Positions 8,597 through 16,663 of a DNA stretch of 64,000 nt are shown here, one piece after another. How positions within the stretch are numbered: the first letter of the stretch is position 1; each line of letters starts with the position of its first letter. Location: contig JBBRXY010000001.1 in assembly GCA_038238185.1 (NCBI GenBank), positions 1 to 64,000 on the forward strand, read 5' to 3'. A model generated the notes under the pieces. That model did not search any database and was not told where the DNA came from. It saw only the letters and a program-made list of their open reading frames with translations. This DNA comes from DATAQC01 sp038238185 (GTDB lineage Bacteria > Actinomycetota > Acidimicrobiia > Acidimicrobiales > AC-14). Both the position numbers and the translations under genes were made by a program.

Positions 8597-8639
8597 AAGT
8601 TGATGGAGCTGCGCTCCTCCGCTGCGCCTCGGTGCTCGC

Positions 8640-8903
8640 TCATGCGTGGCCTCCCGGCTTCGGGAGCAGCTCGAGGTACTCAGCGCGGCACGGCATTGCG
8701 TGCCAGATCAACAGGTCGTCGTTCTCGACGACTCCGCCGATGAGCTCGAGGAGGTTCCCCGCCAGGGCGGGTCCGATGAAGAGCACCTTCGGTGGGTCGT
8801 TGTTGGGGTCGAAGTCAGCCTCGTAGAGCGCCATGTCTATGGCGTGCGAGATGTCGTCTCGTGTGTACCGGCGCTTCAGCGCCGACTCATGAACTCGCAG
8901 CAC
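8640..8903 (-). CDS. Small toxin-like protein paired with RHH antitoxin modules
   Basis: 87 residues from GTG 8903 (a TTG lies one codon earlier). The sequence begins 'LRVHESALKRRYTRDDISHAIDMALYE' and ends 'LLIWHAMPCRAEYLELLP'. This pattern (N-terminal H-E-S-A-L, C-terminal I-HAM..R..YL.LLP) is what I associate with the ~85-residue toxin encoded next to 'GRxLTDADIEALADEAE' RHH antitoxins in actinobacteria. Mechanism is not known to me. On the minus strand it precedes the RHH-RHH-HsdR gene by 76 nt, so the pair forms a toxin then antitoxin-fusion operon. A TACACT box lies 9 nt before the GTG. It is transcribed away from radA. Confidence 0.68.
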   Translation of the reverse strand: MLRVHESALKRRYTRDDISHAIDMALYEADFDPNNDPPKVLFIGPALAGNLLELIGGVVENDDLLIWHAMPCRAEYLELLPKPGGHA

Positions 8904-8976
8904 CAACCGAAGAGTGTAATACGAAACTCCGCGCAGTCCAGTCCTTGACGTGTGGCAGCTCGCGAACGCTCCGCTC

Positions 8977-9014
8977 CGATTGCCGCGTCGGCTGTCACAC
9001 CCCCTACGTAGGCT
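8977..9014 (+). promoter_or_regulatory. RecA-independent (PafBC-like) damage promoter of radA
   Basis: TGTCACAC (8993-9000), eight bases, TAGGCT (9009-9014), then 7 nt to the radA ATG, so the transcript is probably leaderless. It fits the TGTC...-N8-TANNNT layout of the PafBC-dependent promoter. The upstream 14 bases are identical to those at 3794-3807. Confidence 0.6.
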
Positions 9015-9021
9015 CCACACG

Positions 9022-10428
9022 ATGAGCAAGGTGCGGACGGTCCATCGATGTCAGGAGTGTGGGGCGGGCAGCGCGCGGTGGTCGGGACGATGCTCGGCCT
9101 GCGGTGCGTGGAACAGCCTCGTCGAGGAGGTCGAGACGGTCCGGAGCACCGGTGCCCGTGCCGGCGCGGCGAGAACGGGCGGTGGACTGGGCCCACGTGA
9201 CGAGTGGGAGGGCCCGGCCGCCCAGGCCGTCCCCATCGCCGAAGTCGTGTCCGACGGCTGGACCCCCCGGCCCACCGGCGTCGATGAGCTCGATCGGGTC
9301 CTGGGCGGGGGCCTGGTGCCGGGCTCGGTCACGCTCGTCGGTGGCGAGCCGGGCGTCGGGAAGTCCACCCTGCTCCTCCAGGCCCTCGCCGCCGTCGCCG
9401 CCACCGGAGCCCGATGCCTGTTGGTCACCGCCGAGGAGTCGGCCGAGCAGGTGCGCCTGCGGGCCGAGCGCCTGGGCGTCGCCGGCTCGGGTGGCCTGTG
9501 GCTGGTCTCGGAGACCGAGCTGGGCCGCCTGATCACCCTCATCGAGGAGGTGGCGCCGTCGCTCGTGGTCGTCGACTCCATCCAGACCACCTTCGACGCC
9601 GATCTCGACTCCGCCCCGGGGTCGGTCGCCCAGGTCCGCCATTGCGCCCACCGCCTGGTGCAGTTGGCCAAGCGACGGGCGATGGCCACGGTCCTCGTCG
9701 GCCACGTCACCAAGGACGGGAGCCTGGCCGGGCCTCGCGTGCTCGAGCACACCGTCGATACCGTGCTTTCCTTCGAGGGAGATCGCCACCACGCCCTGCG
9801 CCTCCTGAGAGCGGTGAAACACCGGTTCGGGTCCACCGACGAGCTTGGGCTGTTCGAGATGGCCAGCTCCGGCCTCGTGGGCGTTCCCGACGCCGGGGCC
9901 TTTTTCCTCGCCGACCGCCGCCCCGGCGTGCCGGGGTCGGCGGTGGTGCCGGCCATGGAGGGCCGTCGGCCCCTGCTGGTGGAGGTCCAGGCGCTGGTCG
10001 CCTCCACGACGCTGGCCTTCCCGCGCCGCTCGGCCGAGGGGGTCGACAGCGGTCGTCTGGCCCTGCTCCTGGCCGTGTTGGAGAAGCGGGTCCATCTCAA
10101 TATCGCCCGCAGCGACGTCTACGCCCTCGCCGTCGGGGGCGTACGGGTGGCCGAGCCCGCCGCCGATCTCGCCCTCGCCCTGGCCGTGGCGTCGGCCCAT
10201 GCCGACGTTCCCATCGGGGCCGATGTCGTGGCCTGTGGTGAGGTGGGCCTGGGCGGTGAGTTACGCCAGGTGGGCCAGCTCGACCGCCGTCTGGGGGAGG
10301 CGGCCAGGCTGGGCTTCCGCCGAGCCGTGCTCCCCGCCTCCGCACCGGAGCCACCAGCGGGCATCACGGCCGTCCGGGCGGCCACCCTGGCCGAAGCGGT
10401 GTCGGCCCTGGGCCTCCGTTCTCGCTGA
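9022..10428 (+). CDS. radA: RadA, DNA repair/recombination branch-migration ATPase
   Basis: 468 residues from ATG 9022. It has an N-terminal C4 zinc finger (C10, C13, C24, C27), a RecA-like ATPase with Walker A GGEPGVGKST (107-116), the RadA-specific KxRFG element ('KHRFGSTDELGLFEM'), and a C-terminal Lon-protease-like domain. Length is normal for the family. RadA drives branch migration during recombinational repair. A damage-type promoter lies immediately upstream and disA follows, the conserved radA-disA order that links repair and c-di-AMP signalling. Confidence 0.96.
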   Translation: MSKVRTVHRCQECGAGSARWSGRCSACGAWNSLVEEVETVRSTGARAGAARTGGGLGPRDEWEGPAAQAVPIAEVVSDGWTPRPTGVDELDRVLGGGLVPGSVTLVGGEPGVGKSTLLLQALAAVAATGARCLLVTAEESAEQVRLRAERLGVAGSGGLWLVSETELGRLITLIEEVAPSLVVVDSIQTTFDADLDSAPGSVAQVRHCAHRLVQLAKRRAMATVLVGHVTKDGSLAGPRVLEHTVDTVLSFEGDRHHALRLLRAVKHRFGSTDELGLFEMASSGLVGVPDAGAFFLADRRPGVPGSAVVPAMEGRRPLLVEVQALVASTTLAFPRRSAEGVDSGRLALLLAVLEKRVHLNIARSDVYALAVGGVRVAEPAADLALALAVASAHADVPIGADVVACGEVGLGGELRQVGQLDRRLGEAARLGFRRAVLPASAPEPPAGITAVRAATLAEAVSALGLRSR

Positions 10429-10490
10429 GGGTCAGAAAACACAACAAACTCCGGTCGGCAGGGTGGACCGCGCCAACTACCATTCGAAAG

Positions 10491-11567
10491 GTGCCAGGCC
10501 GCCGACACCTCGGGCTGATCGACGCCTTGGCCACAGTTGCCCCCGGACAACCGCTTCGCGAGGGCCTCGACCGCATCCTGCAGGCGAATATGGGCGCCTT
10601 GATCGTGGTGGGCGACGGACCCGAGGTGTTGGCCATCTGCTCGGGCGGCTTCCTCTTCGACGCCGAGTTCAGCCCTCAGCGCCTGTCGGAGCTGGCCAAG
10701 ATGGACGGGGCCATCATTCTGGCCTCCGACGCCAGCCGCATCGCCCGGGCCAACGTCCACCTCGTGCCCAACCCGAGCGTCACCACCTCCGAGACCGGCA
10801 CCCGTCACCGCACGGCCGAGCGGGTGGCCCGCTCCCTCGTCGGGGTGCCCGTGATCTCGGTGTCCGAGGACATGTCGCTGATCGCCGTCTACTACGGCGA
10901 CACCAAGCACCCCATCGAGCCCGGCCCCCGCCTGTTGAACCGGGCCAACCAGGCCCTGGCCACACTCGAGCGCTACAAGAACCGCCTCGACCACGTATCC
11001 GGCTCGCTGGCGGCCCTCGAGGTCGAGGACCTGGTGACGGTGCGCGACGTGGTCACCGTGGTCCAGCGCGTGGAGATGGTGACGCGGATCGCCGAGGAGG
11101 TGAACGGCTACATCGTTGAGCTCGGCACCGACGGGCGACTCGTTCGACTGCAGCTCGAGGAGCTGATGGGCGGAGTCGACGACGACCGGCGGTTGGTGAT
11201 CAAGGACTACTTCCGGACCGGGGACAGCTGGCGCCTCCCCGAGGCAATCAATGCCCTCAGCGAGCTTTCCACCGAGGCGATCCTCGATCTCAAGTCGGTC
11301 GCCGAGGTGCTCCACCTGCCTGGCGATCCGGCCGACCTCGACACCGCCCTGGCGCCGCGGGGCTATCGCCTGCTGGCCCGGGTCCCCCGCCTTCCGGAAT
11401 CGGTGACCGACCACATCGTCGCCCGCTTCGGCTCGCTCCACCAGATCCTGCGAGCCTCGGTGTCCGAGCTCGACGAAGTCGAGGGAGTCGGCGCCACGCG
11501 CGCCAAGGCAATCGAGGATGCCCTCAAGCGCCTGGCCGAGACGAGCATCCTCGACCGCTACGGTTGA
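10491..11567 (+). CDS. disA: DisA, DNA integrity scanning protein / diadenylate cyclase
   Basis: 358 residues from GTG 10491. The diadenylate cyclase domain shows the DGA motif (72-74) and RHR (105-107), both needed to make c-di-AMP from two ATP. A helical spine and a C-terminal helix-hairpin-helix DNA-binding domain (VARFGSLHQIL...VEGVGATRAKAI) follow. A TACCAT box ends 7 nt before the GTG, suggesting a leaderless transcript in addition to read-through from radA. The protein scans DNA and signals damage by changing c-di-AMP output. Confidence 0.96.
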   Translation: MPGRRHLGLIDALATVAPGQPLREGLDRILQANMGALIVVGDGPEVLAICSGGFLFDAEFSPQRLSELAKMDGAIILASDASRIARANVHLVPNPSVTTSETGTRHRTAERVARSLVGVPVISVSEDMSLIAVYYGDTKHPIEPGPRLLNRANQALATLERYKNRLDHVSGSLAALEVEDLVTVRDVVTVVQRVEMVTRIAEEVNGYIVELGTDGRLVRLQLEELMGGVDDDRRLVIKDYFRTGDSWRLPEAINALSELSTEAILDLKSVAEVLHLPGDPADLDTALAPRGYRLLARVPRLPESVTDHIVARFGSLHQILRASVSELDEVEGVGATRAKAIEDALKRLAETSILDRYG

Positions 11568-11611
11568 GCGCGGCGCCCCAAGTTGTTGTCCTGTCACTTT
11601 CCTGGCACTCT

Positions 11612-11628
11612 GGGGGAGTCCCCCTTTT
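11612..11628 (+). terminator. Short hairpin with T-run between disA and carD
   Basis: GGGGG-AGT-CCCCC followed by TTTT. The stem is only five G-C pairs, so this is a weak terminator for disA or an attenuator in the carD leader. Confidence 0.4.
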
Positions 11629-11648
11629 GTACGTCCCCTGGGAGAAGT

Positions 11649-12128
11649 ATGCCTTTCGACGTTGGCGACAAGGTCGTCTACCCGCATCATGGCGCCGCAG
11701 TGATCGAGCGACGCGAACGTCGAGATGCGTTCGGCACCGATCGGGAGTACCTGGTGCTCAAGCTCGCCTACGGCGACCTCACCTTGATGGTCCCGGCCGA
11801 CAACACCGATGAGGTCGGTCTGCGTGAGGTCATCAACGACGAAGAGGTCGAGGAGGTGTTCGCCGTGCTCCGCAAGAAGGAGGCGCGGATGCCCACCAAC
11901 TGGTCGCGGCGCTTCAAGAACCACGTCGAGAAGCTGAAGTCGGGCGACATCTACCAGGTGGCCGAGGTGGTTCGGAATCTCTCGATCCGGGAGAAGGACA
12001 AGGGATTGTCTGCCGGGGAGAAGCGCATGCTCACCAAGGCTCGCCAGATCCTCGTGTCCGAGCTGACCTTCGCCATCGGGGTCAACGAGGAAGAGGCCGA
12101 GATCAAGCTCGACGAGGCGCTCCTCTAG
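11649..12128 (+). CDS. carD: CarD-family transcription regulator
   Basis: 159 residues from ATG 11649, with GGGAGAAG just upstream. The N-terminal RNA-polymerase-interacting (Tudor-like) domain reads 'FDVGDKVVYPHHGAAVIE...YLVLKLAYGDLTLMVP'. The C-terminal helical DNA-binding domain carries the conserved W ('MPTNWSRRFKNH') that wedges the -10 upstream fork. In actinobacteria CarD stabilises open complexes at rRNA and housekeeping promoters and is essential in mycobacteria. Confidence 0.95.
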   Translation: MPFDVGDKVVYPHHGAAVIERRERRDAFGTDREYLVLKLAYGDLTLMVPADNTDEVGLREVINDEEVEEVFAVLRKKEARMPTNWSRRFKNHVEKLKSGDIYQVAEVVRNLSIREKDKGLSAGEKRMLTKARQILVSELTFAIGVNEEEAEIKLDEALL

Positions 12129-12189
12129 CTCGCGGGACCCGGCACCTGCCGTTGCCCTCGATCCCGATCCCGACCGTCGTCGACCTTCG

Positions 12190-13023
12190 ATGACCGGTCC
12201 ACGGCCCCGATCGCCGCGGCCCACCCGGAATCCACGCCGTACGCCCCCGGGGGCTCGGACGGCCGGCCGGGGCGCCGGCGGTGACCAGATCGAGGGTCGC
12301 CAGGCGGTTGCCGAGTTGCTCGCCGCAGGGCGACGTCAGGTGATCGACGTGTGGCTGACCGCCGAGGCCGAGCAGCGATCGGCGCCGGTCCTCGATCGCA
12401 TCACCGAACTGGCATCGGCCCGCGGCGTTCCCATCCGACGGGTGAACGGTGCCCGCCTGGCCGCCGAGGCCCGCACCGAGGCGCCCCAGGGGGTCCTGGC
12501 TCACGCCCGACCCCTCCCCGAAACCGATTTCGACGATCTGTGCCAGGCCGGAGCTGGTACCCCGTTCCTGCTCGCCCTCGACGGAGTGACCGATCCCCAG
12601 AACCTCGGGGCCCTCCTCCGCACGGCCGACGGCGCAGGGGTGACCGGCGTGGTCCTCCCCCGCCACCGGGCTGCACACGTGACGGCCACGGTCACCAAGG
12701 CGGCAGCCGGGGCGGTGGAGCACGTGCCCATCGCCGTGGTGAGCGGCCTGCCGGCGGCCCTGTCCAGGGCCGGCGACCTCGGGCTCTGGGTGGTCGGGCT
12801 CGACCCCGGAGCCGACCAGAGCCTGTTCGACCTGATCCTGGCCGATCAGGGTGTGGTCGTCGTGCTCGGTGCCGAGGGACGGGGCCTGTCGCGCCTCGTG
12901 CGCCAACGATGCGACCTCATGTTGAGCATCCCGTTGCGTGGCCGTCTGGGGTCCCTGAACGTCGCCGCCGCCGGTGCCCTGGCCCTTTTCGAGATCAGCC
13001 GGCGCCGACCTCCGGGTAGCTGA
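12190..13023 (+). CDS. rlmB: TrmH-family rRNA 2'-O-methyltransferase (RlmB-like)
   Basis: 277 residues. A Pro/Arg-rich N-terminal tail precedes the substrate-binding domain (GRQAVAELLAAG...), then the SPOUT knot domain with the three signature motifs: 'LALDGVTDPQNLGALLRTA', 'VVVLGAEGRGLSRLVR' and 'IPLRGRLGSLNVAAAGALALFE'. It should methylate a ribose in 23S rRNA (G2251 in E. coli) or a related site. It lies between carD and the sigma factor, as rlmB lies before sigH in Bacillus; ispD, ispF and cysS, which often separate carD from rlmB, are absent here. Confidence 0.92.
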   Translation: MTGPRPRSPRPTRNPRRTPPGARTAGRGAGGDQIEGRQAVAELLAAGRRQVIDVWLTAEAEQRSAPVLDRITELASARGVPIRRVNGARLAAEARTEAPQGVLAHARPLPETDFDDLCQAGAGTPFLLALDGVTDPQNLGALLRTADGAGVTGVVLPRHRAAHVTATVTKAAAGAVEHVPIAVVSGLPAALSRAGDLGLWVVGLDPGADQSLFDLILADQGVVVVLGAEGRGLSRLVRQRCDLMLSIPLRGRLGSLNVAAAGALALFEISRRRPPGS

Positions 13024-13060
13024 ACACCGCGGCCCGACGCCGGCGCCGGAGAGGTTCCCG

Positions 13061-13089
13061 TTGACAAGGGGACGTCAGATAGGTACAAC
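13061..13089 (+). promoter_or_regulatory. Strong sigma-70-type promoter for the sigma factor gene
   Basis: TTGACA (13061-13066), a 17-nt spacer, and TACAAC (13084-13089). It is one of the best consensus promoters in the window and lies 78 nt before the start codon. Confidence 0.7.
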
Positions 13090-13167
13090 TTTCACGTTAG
13101 CTCTAGTCAAAGGGCACTTACCGAGACCACGTCCGTGCACCGGGCTCGTTGCACCAGGGGAGCGTCT

Positions 13168-13827
13168 ATGTCGCACTATCTCGGTGCCGTCCATGTCGGA
13201 TTCAGCGATGACGACCTGGTCATGCTGTTCCGTCAGGGCCACCTGGAAGCACTCGAGCTGCTGTTCGAGCGCTACCGCCGATTCACCAGGGCGAAAGCCC
13301 GGGCCTACTTCCTGGTCGGCGCCGACCGGGACGACATCGAGCAGGAGGGCCTCATCGGCCTGTTCAAGGCCGTCCGCGACTACCGCCCCGAACGCGAGTC
13401 CTCGTTCCGCGCCTTCGCCGAGCTCTGCGTGACCCGCCAGATCATGACCGCCATCAAATCGGCCACCCGCCACAAGCACCAACCGTTGAACCAGTACGTG
13501 TCCCTCTCCGGCTTCCGGTCGATCGACGGAGGCGACGAGCGGCTCGTCGATGATCTGCTCGACGACCACCAGGTACCCGACCCGGCCGACGTCGTAGTGT
13601 CCTCCGAGGGCATGGACGAGATGCGGACCTGCATGGCCGAGATGCTGTCGCGCCTCGAGGTCGACGTCTTGAACCTCTACCTCGAGGGTCGGTCCTACCA
13701 GGACATCGGCGAGCTACTGGAGCGCCATCCGAAATCGATCGACAACGCCCTCCAGCGGATCAAGCGCAAGCTGGAAGCCCACCTCAACGGCGGCGAGCTC
13801 CCCGAGGTCGCGCCCGCCGTCGCCTGA
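13168..13827 (+). CDS. Sigma-70 family RNA polymerase sigma factor, SigH (sigma-30)-like
   Basis: 219 residues from ATG 13168 with an AGGGGAG site upstream. Region 2 is clear ('DDIEQEGLIGLFKAVRDYRPERESSFRAFAELCVTRQI') and region 4 ends in a helix-turn-helix ('YQDIGELLERHPKSIDNALQRIKRKL'). This combination is typical of the Bacillus SigH/sigma-30 subgroup, not ECF sigmas. The rlmB-sigma-tRNA/rpmG order matches the Bacillus rlmB-yacP-sigH region. Its regulon cannot be predicted from here. Confidence 0.9.
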   Translation: MSHYLGAVHVGFSDDDLVMLFRQGHLEALELLFERYRRFTRAKARAYFLVGADRDDIEQEGLIGLFKAVRDYRPERESSFRAFAELCVTRQIMTAIKSATRHKHQPLNQYVSLSGFRSIDGGDERLVDDLLDDHQVPDPADVVVSSEGMDEMRTCMAEMLSRLEVDVLNLYLEGRSYQDIGELLERHPKSIDNALQRIKRKLEAHLNGGELPEVAPAVA

Positions 13828-13880
13828 CACGGCACCCCGCTCTCCCGCTCGAAAAGGGCCGCTCGGACCCTGAAGTATTG

Positions 13881-13954
13881 AGCCGGTGGTCGGATTCGAA
13901 CCGACGACCTGGCGATTACAAGTCGCCTGCGCTACCGGACTGCGCCACACCGGC
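13881..13954 (-). tRNA. tRNA-Thr(TGT)
   Basis: The minus strand folds into a full cloverleaf: acceptor GCCGGTG/CACCGGC with discriminator T, a D-arm, anticodon stem GGCGA/TCGCC with loop CTTGTAA (anticodon TGT, reading ACA), and a T-arm with GTTCGAATC. CCA is not encoded. It runs opposite to the flanking genes. Confidence 0.95.
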
Positions 13955-14037
13955 GAGCGGGTCCGCCCCCGCGCCAAACTGTAGCTGTGCGAGGGGGATG
14001 CTTGACCTCGATGCCCCACGCGGGCAGTGTGCGGTGG

Positions 14038-14358
14038 ATGGGACTGTCGGATCGAGAACGTGCGATCCTCGATTTCGAGCGGTCGTGGTGGGTTCTGTCG
14101 GAGACGGCAGCCCCGCGCGCCGTCGCATCGGGCACCGGCCATTCGGGCGGTGTCACCCCGGGGACCAAGGAGGCGGCCATCCGTTCCCGACTTGATCTCT
14201 CACCCACGCGCTACTACGAGTTGCTCCGCGCCTTGTCGGGTTCGTCCGATGCCGCCGCCTACGACCCCCTGGTCGTCCACCGTCTGCGCCGGTCGCAGAG
14301 CCAGCGGCGGCGGGCCCGGTTGGAGGGGTGGCCCGCAAGCCAGCCGCCGGGCCGATGA
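14038..14358 (+). CDS. DUF3263 domain protein
   Basis: 106 residues from ATG 14038; earlier in-frame ATG (14011) and GTG (13987) codons are possible. The core 'LSDRERAILDFERSWWVL', 'KEAAIRSRLDLSPTRYYELLRAL' and 'YDPLVVHRLRR' is diagnostic of DUF3263, a small actinobacterial helix-turn-helix-like protein. An insertion of about 18 residues (SETAAPRAVASGTGHSGG) sits between the two conserved halves. It overlaps the next gene by four bases (ATGA), so the pair is coupled. Confidence 0.85.
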   Translation: MGLSDRERAILDFERSWWVLSETAAPRAVASGTGHSGGVTPGTKEAAIRSRLDLSPTRYYELLRALSGSSDAAAYDPLVVHRLRRSQSQRRRARLEGWPASQPPGR

Positions 14359-14954
14359 GCGGACCTCCGCATGGCGGGCGGGAGGGATCGGTCGACCCGA
14401 TGGCCGCCAGCGTTCGCGGCATCATCCTGCTCGTCGTCGCCATCGTGCTCGGCATCTTCATCCTGAACAAGACCCAGCCCGGTGGCGCGCCGACCTCGGT
14501 GTCGTCCCAGCCCAAGACGACCACGACCAAGCCGACCAAGCCGACCAAGGGGGCGACCACCTCGACGCCGCCGAGCACCCGAGCCCCACGCCAGCCGGCA
14601 GCCATCAAGGTCTTGGCCGCCAACGGCAGCGGCGTGGCCGGGCTGGGCGGGAAGATCGGAGACCGACTGACGGCCGCCGGCTACAACTCGCTGGCCCCCA
14701 CCAACACCACCACCGACGTCGCCACCTCGGTGGTGGAGTTCACGCCCGGATTCGACCTCGAGGCGTTGTACGTCGCCCAGGCTCTCGGCATCCAGGGCAC
14801 TGCGGTCAAGCCGCTCGCTCCCGACATCCCGGTGGAGGACGCCAAGGGCGCCGACATCGTCGTGCTCGTGGGGCCCGACCTCGACGCCACCGCTCCCACA
14901 GGCGGCCTGACGACTCCCACCACCGCCTTCGCCGTCACCCCCACCACCGGCTGA
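14355..14954 (+). CDS. Membrane-anchored LytR_C domain protein
   Basis: 199 residues. A single N-terminal transmembrane segment ('GIILLVVAIVLGIFIL') is followed by a Thr/Lys/Pro-rich wall-spanning linker and a LytR_C domain ('IKVLAANGSGVAGLGGKIGDRLTAAGYNSLAP'). The same domain ends LCP ligases such as the one at 25848-27590. DUF3263-LytR_C pairs are common in actinobacteria. A role in envelope assembly is likely; the exact function is unknown. Confidence 0.85.
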   Translation: MSGPPHGGREGSVDPMAASVRGIILLVVAIVLGIFILNKTQPGGAPTSVSSQPKTTTTKPTKPTKGATTSTPPSTRAPRQPAAIKVLAANGSGVAGLGGKIGDRLTAAGYNSLAPTNTTTDVATSVVEFTPGFDLEALYVAQALGIQGTAVKPLAPDIPVEDAKGADIVVLVGPDLDATAPTGGLTTPTTAFAVTPTTG

Positions 14955-14955
14955 C

Positions 14956-15753
14956 CTACCTCAGTCGGCGGGTGTCCGAGCGCACCTCGATGGTGAGCCG
15001 GCCGGCGGCCCTCGCCCCACGGCTGTCGCCCGCAGGGGCCACGACGAGGCCGAAGTCGCCCCGGGTCACGGTTGTGGCCCGTTCCACGGCCCCGTCGGCG
15101 ATGTCGCGCGTGGCCGTGCCTTCGGTGGTCTCGGTGCCATCGAGGGCCACGGCGTTGCCCCGGACGGCGGCCGTGCTGGTGAGGGGTAGTCGGGTGAGCG
15201 CCCGGGTCGACGCCACCTTCCGCCCGTCGACCAGGCCCAGTTCGATCAATCGACCCGATCCCACGAGTCGTGAGTCGCCACCGCCGGGCAGTCGGGCGGG
15301 GGCGTCGATGGTCCAGCGCTCCCCGGGGGCGAGGGGCCGGTCAGGCGGGGCGCCCGGTGCGCCGGGCAGGATTTGAGGCAGGGCATCGGGGCCCACCACC
15401 GAGGGGGGAAGCCCGTCCACCGCGTCCACGCCCGCCAGTTGGGCGGCTCGGTCGAGGCGAACGACGAAGGTGCGGTCGGGCGCCCCCGCCTGGCGGAGGC
15501 GAACCTGTACGCGCGCCTCGCCGCCGGTGGCGCTGACGACGGTCTCGTCGACGTGCAGCACGATGTCGTCGACTGAACGCTCCGGCTCGCTTCCCGTCAG
15601 ACGCGTGGTCGTCACCGAGTGGACGCTCACCTCGAAGCGGTAGGTGGCGCCCACCGCCGGCCGAAACGACACCCGGACGGTGTCCCGACCGCACGCCGTG
15701 AGCCCACTCACCAAACACGCGGCGCTCAGGGTCCACGCAACCGGCTTCCGCAC
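14956..15753 (-). CDS. Putative lipoprotein (DUF6263-like)
   Basis: 265 residues from GTG 15753, chosen because it gives a lipoprotein signal (RKPVAWTL...LVSGLTAC, cysteine about residue 21). The mature part is beta-rich with conserved-looking blocks 'GATYRFEVSVHSVTTTRLTG' and 'PLAPGERWTIDAPA', as in DUF6263 lipoproteins; this assignment is tentative. It is convergent with the LytR_C gene: the stop codons are separated by one base. Confidence 0.75.
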   Translation of the reverse strand: MRKPVAWTLSAACLVSGLTACGRDTVRVSFRPAVGATYRFEVSVHSVTTTRLTGSEPERSVDDIVLHVDETVVSATGGEARVQVRLRQAGAPDRTFVVRLDRAAQLAGVDAVDGLPPSVVGPDALPQILPGAPGAPPDRPLAPGERWTIDAPARLPGGGDSRLVGSGRLIELGLVDGRKVASTRALTRLPLTSTAAVRGNAVALDGTETTEGTATRDIADGAVERATTVTRGDFGLVVAPAGDSRGARAAGRLTIEVRSDTRRLR

Positions 15754-15814
15754 TCCCGCCAAGCTACCGGTGACGCAGGCCCGGACCGCGACGGACGGCA
15801 GGTAAGGTCGCCCG

Positions 15815-16597
15815 GTGGCGACACCCGAGGGTGATGGCAAGCTGATCTCGGCCCTTCGGGACGACCCCGACCGCGGCGGCGTGTTCTGCGATTTCGACGG
15901 CACCCTGGCCGAGATCATCGATGTCGCCGACGACGTGACACCGGTGGACGGTGCCCTCGAGGTGCTGTCCGCCCTGGCCGGGGTGTACGCCAGGGTGGCG
16001 GTCATCTCGGGACGGCCGGCCCGGTTTCTCCAACGCCACCTCGACGACGAGAGGCTTGTGCTGTCCGGGCTCTACGGGCTCGAGCGGGTGGAGGACGGTC
16101 AGGTGCACATCACCGAGGAGGCCCGGCCCTGGCAACCGGTGGTCGCCGAACTTGCGGCCCGGGCCCGAGACGACGCCCCCGCCGGATTGACCCTGGAGCC
16201 CAAGGGCCTGTCGCTAGCCCTGCACTTCCGCACCGCCCCCGAACTGGCTGAGGCAGCCAAGACCTGGGTCACCGAGCAGGCGGCCGCGACCGGTCTGGTC
16301 GTGAGCCCCGGACGACAGTGCTACGAGCTGCGGCCCCCGGTCACCACGTCGAAGGGCACCGTGCTGGCCAAGGCCGCCGAGGGCCTGGGCGCCGTCTGCT
16401 TCCTCGGCGACGACCATGGCGACCTCACCGCCTTCGACGCCCTCGACGACCTCGCCGCCACCGGGGTCACCACCCTCCGGGTCGCCGTGCGCAGCGACGA
16501 ATCACCGGCCGAGCTGTTGGAAAGGGCCGACCTGATCGTCGACGGCCCCTCGGAGGTTGTTGGCCTCCTGCGCCGCCTCCTCCCCCCCACCGCCTGA
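15815..16597 (+). CDS. otsB: Trehalose-6-phosphate phosphatase
   Basis: 260 residues from GTG 15815. It is a HAD-family phosphatase with motif I 'VFCDFDGTLAEI', motif II around 'AVISGRPARFL', and motif III/IV 'KGTVLAKAAEGLGAVCFLGDDHGDLTAFDAL'. The OtsB cap region with 'LYGLER' is present. It converts trehalose-6-phosphate to trehalose in the cytosol. It faces otsA (convergent, 66 nt apart); together they form the OtsAB pathway for a compatible solute and mycolate/glycan precursor. Confidence 0.92.
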   Translation: MATPEGDGKLISALRDDPDRGGVFCDFDGTLAEIIDVADDVTPVDGALEVLSALAGVYARVAVISGRPARFLQRHLDDERLVLSGLYGLERVEDGQVHITEEARPWQPVVAELAARARDDAPAGLTLEPKGLSLALHFRTAPELAEAAKTWVTEQAAATGLVVSPGRQCYELRPPVTTSKGTVLAKAAEGLGAVCFLGDDHGDLTAFDALDDLAATGVTTLRVAVRSDESPAELLERADLIVDGPSEVVGLLRRLLPPTA

Positions 16598-16663
16598 CAC
16601 CCACCCGTTCGTGTCGCGATGATCACCCCATGGCGTCGTTCGGCGCGCCGAGAACGCCGGGAG

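Noticed and set aside
3794..9014. The two similar 30-bp sequences as attachment-site repeats of an integrated mobile element
   Set aside because: No integrase, transposase or relaxase lies between them, and each copy forms a plausible promoter in front of a repair gene. A promoter explanation is preferred, though duplication by recombination stays open.
10119..12224. About 700-codon minus-strand frame opposite radA, disA and carD
   Set aside because: It spans three well-supported plus-strand genes and their intergenic signals, and shows no family.
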